Below are positions 52,001 through 57,145 of a DNA stretch of 57,145 bases, in pieces (position 1 is the stretch's first letter; each line of letters starts with the position of its first letter). The stretch is from Verrucomicrobiota bacterium (GTDB lineage Bacteria > Verrucomicrobiota > Verrucomicrobiia > Limisphaerales > CAIMTB01). The DNA lies in assembly GCA_963205105.1 (NCBI GenBank), contig CAUJJW010000198.1, positions 1 through 57,145 on the forward strand, written 5' to 3'. Below the pieces are notes generated by a model. The model saw only the letters and a list, made by a program, of their open reading frames with translations, made no database searches and had not been told where the DNA came from. The position numbers and the translations under genes were made by a program.

Positions 52001-52766
52001 GCAGGGAAGGCAGTGTGGTGGGGCGGTTGTTGACCAGGGTGACGACGAACTGGCCGTTGGTTTTGCCGATGCGAAACTGGGTGCGCGGCTGGTCGCGAAG
52101 TGTCTCGGTCCGGTAATTGGCGACGTACAAGTCGAGATCGCCGTCGCCATCGATGTCGGCGAGGGCCAGGGACGTGCCTCCGCGGCCGGGGTTGATGATC
52201 TGGCTTCGTTGGAAGCGCGCTTGTCCGTCGTTGAGGAAGACGTGGGTACCGCCGCCGGTTGAATTCAGCACCAGGTCCAAATCGCCATCGCCATCGGTGT
52301 CGGCGAATGCCGCGCCGGTGGCATCCAGGGATTGGCAGAGAGCGGCGAGTCCGGACGAAGCGGTGATGTTCGCGAACCGCCAATTGCCGAGGTTGCGGTA
52401 CAGCGTGCTGCCGCCGCCGATGCCGGCGAAGAAGAGGTCGGACCAACCGTCGCCATCGACGTCGCCGGCGCACACGCCGGAACCGTTGAGATAGATCTGG
52501 TTGGTGGTGAAGCGATCGACGGGGAGGGTGTTGGTGAAGGTGATGGCGGAGTGGCTGGGTTCGACGCGGACGAAGCCGTTGGAGGACGTGGTGAATGTTG
52601 GAAGAAGGGCGCGTCGGCCGCCGGGACCGGGTTGCCAGTCCAGGGAAGGGGCGCGAGTTGGGGCTAGGAAGCCGAGGCAGGCGGCCAGAAGGAGAGCGAG
52701 CCGCAGCGGCAGAGGCTGGGAACGAACGGGTGTCGTTGGTGCGCCTTGGAATGTAGGGCACGTCAT
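49014..52766 (-). CDS. Giant VCBS/ASPIC-UnbV protein, paralogue 1
   Basis: A 1250-residue exported protein with a signal peptide ('LRLALLLAACLGFLAPTRA'). It has two similar halves. The first has seven VCBS/FG-GAP motifs ('DVDGDGWSDLF' to 'DLDNDGDLDLA') and an ASPIC/UnbV domain at about 569-660 ('VRLKGRSPNTRGVGARI'). The second has six motifs ('DLSGDGREDLF' to 'DYNNDGRPDLA') and a C-terminal ASPIC/UnbV domain (about 1155-1250). These proteins have calcium-stabilised propellers and resemble CRTAC1; no enzyme site is known. Adhesion or surface scaffolding is the usual guess. It lies 19 nt after its paralogue and just before the cytochrome c-VCBS gene. An ATG at 52796 is an alternative start. Confidence 0.88.
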   Translation of the reverse strand: MTCPTFQGAPTTPVRSQPLPLRLALLLAACLGFLAPTRAPSLDWQPGPGGRRALLPTFTTSSNGFVRVEPSHSAITFTNTLPVDRFTTNQIYLNGSGVCAGDVDGDGWSDLFFAGIGGGSTLYRNLGNWRFANITASSGLAALCQSLDATGAAFADTDGDGDLDLVLNSTGGGTHVFLNDGQARFQRSQIINPGRGGTSLALADIDGDGDLDLYVANYRTETLRDQPRTQFRIGKTNGQFVVTLVNNRPTTLPSLQGRFTYLASGSIVENGEPDALFFNQGTNGFTEVSFTGGSFLDASGKPLTEPPYDWGLSVLLRDLNGDGQPDLYVCNDFASVDRFWIQQGGGIFRAAPPLTLRNTSKFSMGVDAADINRDGHDDLYVLDMMSRDHRVRLTRMDAAMEPHPPGAIDSRPQFARSTLQLARGDGTFAEIAQYAGLEASEWAWNPLFIDIDLDGYEDLLVATGHARDDMHIDYGMRIEAIRKSSRLSTLDELGLRKKTPPIATPCLAYRNLGHLRFEEVPNGWGWGDRITVSQGTCLADLDNDGDLDLAVNRLNDVAGVYRNQSSAPRIAVRLKGRSPNTRGVGARILLHGGPVETQSQEMQAGGRYLSADDAVRVFAASPGPTPRPLRLEVHWRSGQRSVVQDVQPNRIYEVDEAQATAPAPSEIPPKTTTLFSDDSAQLGYRHYEAPFDDLERQPLLPRRASQAGPGVGWMDLSGDGREDLFVSSGKGGRPGLFLATANGRFQLVEPQPATLDQVSVVSVPVGDRRHQALVATSAYENPDAGGASLLAYDAAGSSSEVLSLGGDTPGPLALADIDADGDLDLFVGGGPIGGRYPLASPSRLFERDGATWRPHPANHLTFTNAGLVSGAVWSDLNADGFPELALACEWGPVRLYHNQRGQLREVTTERGLHRHTGWWTGIQAGDFDNDGRMDLVAGNWGLNSRYRPTPQHPVRLYFGDLAGQGHMELIEAAFDTGLGGWVPERDLMVMSKSLPWLRETFPTHAAYAGARVEDLLVGRDLSPQFLEASTLATTVFLNRGDHFDAVPLPPEAQLSPVFGINVADFNLDGHLDLFLAQNFFGVSPAVSGHDAGRGLLLLGNGRAGFQPVSGTESGIGIYGEQRGSAVADYNNDGRPDLAVSQNAAAVMLYRNTSPAPGIQIKVRGTVANPQGIGTTFRVIQPSGPTGPLHEIRAGSGYRSFDAPSSFLPRPAGPITLDVRPPGGATFRRTLTVDANSTVLTLDLPSGDTPP

Positions 52767-52785
52767 GGCGATCGATGGGCCTGAA

Positions 52786-55700
52786 TCACGGCGCATGGGT
52801 TGGCTGGACATCCAAACGGACCGTGGCGCGTTGATCGTCGGGGGCCAGAGGGTGGGATGAGGTGGTGCCGCCTGGCCAGCGAACCTCCACGACGATGTTT
52901 TTGGTGGGTCGCGGGAAGCAGAGCACGGGCGCCGAGTGGCTTCCATAACCGTTCCCGGCGTGAACCTCCTGGAGCGGTCCGAGTCGGTTGGAGCCATCAC
53001 GAATCCGCACCGCGGCACCGACGGCGTGGGGGTTGTGCCGCGGTCCGCGCAAGCGCACCTGCAGTCCCGGGTTGGGGGAGGTGTTGCGGAAGAGCCGGGT
53101 TTCGTCGCGGTTCTGGGTCACAACGAGATCGGGGCGACCATCGGAATCGTAGTCATGGCAGGCGCTGCCGCGTTGTTCGCCGTCGATCCTGATGCCGCTG
53201 AGCGTGCCGGGTACGGGGTGGAAATGGCCGGTCCCGTCCCCGCGCAAGAGCTGTCCGCGGCCGGCGTCCTGACGGGAAATCGCGGTGGAGACGGCGAAGA
53301 AGTTCTGGGCGAGGAACAGATCCAGGTGCCCATCGAGATCGAAATCCGCGACATCAATGCCGAAGACGGGGGCGAGTTGGGCTTCATCGGGAAGAGGCAA
53401 GGGTTCGAAACGATCTCCGCGGTTCAGGAAGACCATGGAACGCAGTTCGGAGATGGCGATGAGTTGGGCGGGATTGGCCACGTGGGTGAGGAGGTCTTCC
53501 ACCCTGGCGCGGCCGTAGATCCGGTGTCCTGGAAACTTTTCACGTAGCCACGGGAATTGCCGCGCCATGGAGGCCAGATCCCGATCCGGCATCCACTTGC
53601 CGAAGGTAGGTTCGTGCGAGGCCTCGATCAGCTCCACCTGTCCCTGACCGGCGAGGTCACCGAAGTAGAGCCGATAAGGAAACTGTGGGGTGGCGCGGTA
53701 GTGGGAGTTGAGTCCCCAGTTGCCGACTACCAGATCGAGGCGGCCATCCCCGTTGAAGTCGCCGGCGTGAACGCCGGACCAATTCCCGGTGCCGGAGTCG
53801 AGCACGCGATCGGGGGTGGTGTCGCGCAAGCGGCCCCGGTGGTTGTGGTAGAGGCGGACTTGGTCCCAGTCACAGGCGAGTACCAGTTCCGGGAAGCCGT
53901 CCTGATTGAGGTCGGTCCACAAAGCGCCCTGGACCGACCCTGCCGAGGCCAAAGTCAGGTTGTTGGTGACGCTGGGCTGCCAGCGTCCGTCGTGGCGTTC
54001 GAAGAGCCGGGAAGGACTGGCTTCCGGGAACCGTCCCCCGACCGCACGTCCACCCACGAACAGATCGAGATCGTCGTCGCCATCCACGTCCGCCAGCGCA
54101 AGCGGTCCGAGGCTGTCGGCTCCGAGCGGGAGAACTTCAGTGGAGGCGCCAGTGCGATCATAGGCCAGCACCGCTGCGCCCCGGCCGTCCTCGTAGGCTG
54201 TCGAGGCGACGAGGGCTGAGGGGGTGCCGGATTCGGAGACCCAACCGGCGACACCGATCTGGTCGTGAGCGGCGGGTTTCGGTTCCACCAGCGAGAAGCT
54301 GCCATTGCCGCCGGTGAAAAAAATGCCTGGCCGACCGCCCTTGCCGCTGGCGATGAAGAGATCCTCCCGACCGTCGCCGTTGAGGTCGATCCAACCGACG
54401 CCCGGGCCGGACTGGCTGTGGCGCCGGGGGAGGAGGGGTTGGCGCTGAAAATCGTCGAAGGGCGCTTCGAAGTGTCGGTGGCCGAGGCGCGCGGATTCGT
54501 CGGAAAACAGGGGAGGTTGGGTGGGCGCTGGCTTCCGTGAGGGAGGACTTGGGACGGGTTCCGCCTCCTTCTCATCCACGAGATAGAGGTGGTTGGCCTG
54601 AACCTGGGGGATGACGGAACGTCGGCCGCTGGGCCAGCGAACGTCTAGGCGCAGGGGGCCGTTCGTGGTGCGTGCGGCGAAGACACGGATCGGGTCGTCG
54701 CTGGAGAGGTAGCGGCCACCGGCGCTCATTTCCTGCGACTGCACCGCCACGGGGCCACCGTGGAGTTCGATGCGGGCACCGATGCCTCGGGTGTTGGGTG
54801 CGCGGCCCTTGAGGCGAACGGCCACGCGCGGGGCCGTGGCGACATTCCGGAAGACCGTCACGGGGCCGTTGAGGCGATTGACGACGACATCGAGGTCACC
54901 GTCGTTGTCGAGATCGGCGAGGCAGAGGCCCTGCCACACGCCGGGTTCGGTTCCCCAGCCCCAGTCGGTGGTGGCATCACGGAAGCGCCGGTCGCCGCGG
55001 TTCTGAAACGCGAGCATTCGGGAGAGCAGAGGCGGGTAGCGCAGGAGTTTCCCGGGGATCTGATCGGGCCGGTACGGGCCGGCGGCGTCGATGCGTTCCT
55101 GGGCGTCCTGATCCTGGGTGTCGAACAGATGGCCGGTGGCGGCGAGCAGGTCTTCGTAACCATCGAGATCGACATCCAGGAAGGCGAGGCTCCAGGTCCA
55201 GCCTGTGGCTTCGAGGCCGGCGAAGTAGGCGGCTTCGGCGAAGGTTCCGTCGCCTCGATTCAGTTGCAGGGTGTTTCGGGTGAGCTGGGGGCGGTTGAGA
55301 CGCGACTCGAAATCGCCGGGAATCGACATGGCGCCGGTGCTCTGGACGATGCGGAACTCGTGCCGGGGATCGAGCATGTCGGCGACGATGAAATCGTCAT
55401 GGCCGTCCCGGTCGACGTCGGCGAAGTCGATCGCCATGGAGAACGTCGGGGTGTTGCGCAAGGTCGACGAAGGGGCGGCGCGGAACCGGCCGGTGGTGTC
55501 GTTCAACCAGAGTCGGTCGGGGCTGTGGAAATCGCCGCAAACATACAAGTCGGGCCAGCCGTCGCCGTTGAGGTCACGGAACGCGGCACTGAGGCTCCAA
55601 TCGAATGGGGGACGGGTCAGCGGTTGGCCCGCTTCGTCGAGGAAATGCCCGGCGGTCCAGGGAACCGGGGAGAAACGTCCACGGCCGTCGTTGAGGTAGA

Positions 55701-56595
55701 GTTGGTCGGGTTCGCCGTGTTCGAGAATGCGTCCGTCGGGCAGGTATTCGAGGCGATCGCGGTCTTCGGGGCGGACCATGCGTCGACCGTTGACGTTGAG
55801 GACGCTGAAGCCGGAGCTGCGGATGGTGTTGGTGCGGTAGTTGGTGACGTAGAGATCGAGGTCACCGTCCCGATCGATATCGGCGAGCGCGAGGGACGTG
55901 GCGCCCAAACGTTGAAGGAGTCCGGAATCGGGGACGGGAGAAAACCGTCCGGCGCCGTCGTTGTGGAGGAGATGCGTACCACCACCGATGAAGTTGACCA
56001 GCAGATCGAGGGAACCATCGCCATCGACATCGGCGAAGGCGGAGCCGGTGGAAGGTTGGTTGGGAAGGAGGATGCCGGAAGTGGGAGTGACGTCGGAGAA
56101 ACGAAGACTGCCGAGATTGCGGTAGAGGCGGTTTCCGTCGCGGAGCGAGGCGACGAACAGATCGACCCAGCCATCGCCGTCGATGTCCCCGGCGGCGACA
56201 CCGGATCCATTGAGCAGGATCTGGTTTCGGGCGGCCTCCATGGGAGGGAGGGTATTGGAGAAGGTGATGCCCGAGACGGTGGGTGGGACGGTTACGAAGC
56301 CGGCGTGGGTGTGGTGGGCGGGGATGGTGACGGGGGTGGGGGAGGGGAGGGTGGCGGGGTAAGACACCGTTGAGATGAGTGCGAAAGACAGCGCGGCGAG
56401 GCAGGTCCAGCATAGCGACCGCGGATTCCGGATCTTTCGTGGGCGTACCGGGGCTTCGCCTTCCGCCGCGGGTGGAACAGTTCTCGGGCTGACGGCGATG
56501 AGGTTGGACGACGATCGGTAGCGGCGGGCGTCCCGCCTGCCGTAGAGCCGGGCATCCTGCCCGGCGGATGAGGCGAGTGGAGTGGTCTGACGCAT
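52786..56595 (-). CDS. Giant VCBS/ASPIC-UnbV protein, paralogue 2
   Basis: A 1269-residue paralogue of the next gene with the same plan: seven VCBS motifs ('DIDGDGWVDLF' to 'DLDNDGDLDVV'), ASPIC/UnbV (about 588-675), six motifs ('DLNGDGREDLF' to 'DYDSDGRPDLV') and a C-terminal ASPIC/UnbV (about 1177-1269). The likely hydrophobic signal is near residues 62-80 ('CLAALSFALIST'). Between the ATG at 56595, preceded by GGAAGGG, and that segment there is no other ATG, GTG or TTG in frame, so the N-terminus includes a translated double-hairpin repeat (56519-56564). The start may be unusual or mis-set. A 5' repeat copy also lies upstream. Confidence 0.83.
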   Translation of the reverse strand: MRQTTPLASSAGQDARLYGRRDARRYRSSSNLIAVSPRTVPPAAEGEAPVRPRKIRNPRSLCWTCLAALSFALISTVSYPATLPSPTPVTIPAHHTHAGFVTVPPTVSGITFSNTLPPMEAARNQILLNGSGVAAGDIDGDGWVDLFVASLRDGNRLYRNLGSLRFSDVTPTSGILLPNQPSTGSAFADVDGDGSLDLLVNFIGGGTHLLHNDGAGRFSPVPDSGLLQRLGATSLALADIDRDGDLDLYVTNYRTNTIRSSGFSVLNVNGRRMVRPEDRDRLEYLPDGRILEHGEPDQLYLNDGRGRFSPVPWTAGHFLDEAGQPLTRPPFDWSLSAAFRDLNGDGWPDLYVCGDFHSPDRLWLNDTTGRFRAAPSSTLRNTPTFSMAIDFADVDRDGHDDFIVADMLDPRHEFRIVQSTGAMSIPGDFESRLNRPQLTRNTLQLNRGDGTFAEAAYFAGLEATGWTWSLAFLDVDLDGYEDLLAATGHLFDTQDQDAQERIDAAGPYRPDQIPGKLLRYPPLLSRMLAFQNRGDRRFRDATTDWGWGTEPGVWQGLCLADLDNDGDLDVVVNRLNGPVTVFRNVATAPRVAVRLKGRAPNTRGIGARIELHGGPVAVQSQEMSAGGRYLSSDDPIRVFAARTTNGPLRLDVRWPSGRRSVIPQVQANHLYLVDEKEAEPVPSPPSRKPAPTQPPLFSDESARLGHRHFEAPFDDFQRQPLLPRRHSQSGPGVGWIDLNGDGREDLFIASGKGGRPGIFFTGGNGSFSLVEPKPAAHDQIGVAGWVSESGTPSALVASTAYEDGRGAAVLAYDRTGASTEVLPLGADSLGPLALADVDGDDDLDLFVGGRAVGGRFPEASPSRLFERHDGRWQPSVTNNLTLASAGSVQGALWTDLNQDGFPELVLACDWDQVRLYHNHRGRLRDTTPDRVLDSGTGNWSGVHAGDFNGDGRLDLVVGNWGLNSHYRATPQFPYRLYFGDLAGQGQVELIEASHEPTFGKWMPDRDLASMARQFPWLREKFPGHRIYGRARVEDLLTHVANPAQLIAISELRSMVFLNRGDRFEPLPLPDEAQLAPVFGIDVADFDLDGHLDLFLAQNFFAVSTAISRQDAGRGQLLRGDGTGHFHPVPGTLSGIRIDGEQRGSACHDYDSDGRPDLVVTQNRDETRLFRNTSPNPGLQVRLRGPRHNPHAVGAAVRIRDGSNRLGPLQEVHAGNGYGSHSAPVLCFPRPTKNIVVEVRWPGGTTSSHPLAPDDQRATVRLDVQPTHAP
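56519..56564 (+). repeat. Double-hairpin repeat, copy 6 (variant, within a reading frame)
   Basis: Variant second hairpin as in copy 2. On the minus strand it is read as codons near the start of the giant VCBS gene. Confidence 0.88.
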
Positions 56596-56609
56596 GGCTC
56601 GTCCCTTCC

Positions 56610-56657
56610 GGGGGGCGGGACGCCCCCCTCTACGGCAGGCGAGACGCCCGCCGCTAC
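56610..56657 (-). repeat. Double-hairpin repeat, copy 7
   Basis: Canonical copy, inverted relative to copy 6 about 45 nt away, the same paired arrangement as copies 1 and 2. It lies just upstream of the VCBS start codon. Confidence 0.9.
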
Positions 56658-56710
56658 AGGGGCAATGGTTTCAGACGGAGAGTTGCAGACGCGGTTTGGG
56701 GTCGGAAGCG

Positions 56711-56745
56711 GAAACAAAAAAGAGGCCGGGCGTGAGCCCGGCCTC
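56711..56745 (-). terminator. Intrinsic terminator for the edge gene
   Basis: On the minus strand, GAGGCCGGGC and GCCCGGCCTC (56745-56736 and 56731-56722) form a perfect 10-bp stem with a four-base loop and are followed by a TTTTTTGTTT run. Confidence 0.9.
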
Positions 56746-56781
56746 CGTGAAGGGTTCTGTGAACCGTGGTCGCGGGTGCGA

Positions 56782-57145
56782 TTACCGGGTTCGGTAGAAT
56801 GCACCGGCGCCGGCCGCCGTGACCGCGTACGGGCTGGTGGCGCCGGCGACGTCGGTGTAGGGGCCGTTGACGCTGGGCGCGCTTTGGAGTGTGCCTTTGT
56901 AGGTGATCGTCGCGCCGGTGGCGGTGCGGGCGATCGCGACTTCAGGCTTCGCGGCGTCGATGGCGCCGGTGGGCGACACGATTTGAATCGCGTTGATGCC
57001 GGCGCGGGGGGTGCCGCTGAAGCCCCAGTCGTTTTCGGTGGAGCCTTCGAGGATGAACTCATTGACCTTCAGGCCGGAGAACACGATGTAGGTGCCCGTG
57101 GCGTGAACGGTGGCATTGGTCGGGGACACCTTGCTGAGCGTGGTC
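56782..57145 (-). CDS. C-terminal end of a secreted protein, cut by the right edge
   Basis: About 120 residues remain, open to the window edge, so the true start lies outside. It ends in a module 'LQSAPSVNGPYTDVAGATSPYAV..FYRTR' that resembles the last 45 residues of the LamG/Ig protein ('LQESATVGGTYTDVANSP..FYRLRGQ'). This suggests a shared C-terminal cap of exported multidomain proteins. The remainder ('INAIQIVSPTGA') is beta-rich and unassigned. It has its own terminator and is not in the VCBS operon. Confidence 0.75.
   Translation of the reverse strand, partial: TTLSKVSPTNATVHATGTYIVFSGLKVNEFILEGSTENDWGFSGTPRAGINAIQIVSPTGAIDAAKPEVAIARTATGATITYKGTLQSAPSVNGPYTDVAGATSPYAVTAAGAGAFYRTR

Noticed and set aside
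54760..56373. Plus-strand open frame of 537 codons opposite the giant VCBS gene
   Set aside because: Its Val/Gly/Glu-rich repeats mirror the DxDGDGxxDL motifs of the true gene.

Overview
The window is high-GC DNA that codes on both strands, with no rRNA, tRNA, CRISPR array or transposase that I can see. Its gene families point to the PVC superphylum, most likely Verrucomicrobiota (Limisphaerales/Pedosphaera-like). The signs are a Piru_Ver-type dehydrogenase fused to a PVC-type C-terminal haem domain, giant VCBS/ASPIC-UnbV proteins, a Tat-exported Gfo/Idh/MocA oxidoreductase, ThuA, LamG/Ig secreted proteins and abundant structured intergenic repeats. The phylum assignment is inferred from families, not from a marker-gene comparison.

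Layout. (1) 1-9.7 kb, + strand: a pyruvate/acetyl-CoA/acetate module, with an acetate/succinate CoA-transferase (cut by the left edge), an ADP-forming acetyl-CoA synthetase fused to a GNAT acetyltransferase, pyruvate:ferredoxin oxidoreductase and a dihydroorotate-dehydrogenase-like flavoprotein. (2) 9.7-17.3 kb: a repeat-rich gap, a ClpP-like lipoprotein, MgtE, then unknown secreted protein-pdxJ-acpS, an MBL hydrolase and ribosomal protein L28. (3) 17.3-24.8 kb: SLC5-type symporter, beta-propeller protein, DsbA-like protein overlapping an M48 metalloprotease, Gfo/Idh/MocA oxidoreductase and Dus. (4) 24.8-28.4 kb: three tandem CNNM/CorC (HlyC-like) membrane proteins with 4-nt overlaps. (5) 28.4-33.7 kb, - strand operon: TlpA-like thioredoxin, a VKOR/thioredoxin/Ig-like fusion, ThuA and an M20 peptidase. 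(6) 34.3-41.8 kb: a LamG/Ig secreted protein, a VapBC-type pair, a candidate diiron protein, a zinc alcohol dehydrogenase and an esterase. (7) 42.4-57.1 kb: a 1690-residue ceramidase/LamG/dehydrogenase/HEAT/cytochrome fusion, convergent with a run of three VCBS proteins (two are paralogues of about 1250 residues, one has a haem c motif), then the end of another secreted protein.

How the genes fit together. The first block can take pyruvate to acetyl-CoA with reduced ferredoxin and recover ATP while releasing acetate. Much of the rest is envelope and export biology: disulphide or thiol redox proteins, a symporter, metal-transport proteins and very large calcium-binding-type beta-propeller proteins. 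At least three dispersed repeat families fill the intergenic gaps. They occur at both ends of the window, and one appears to be read as the N-terminus of a VCBS protein.
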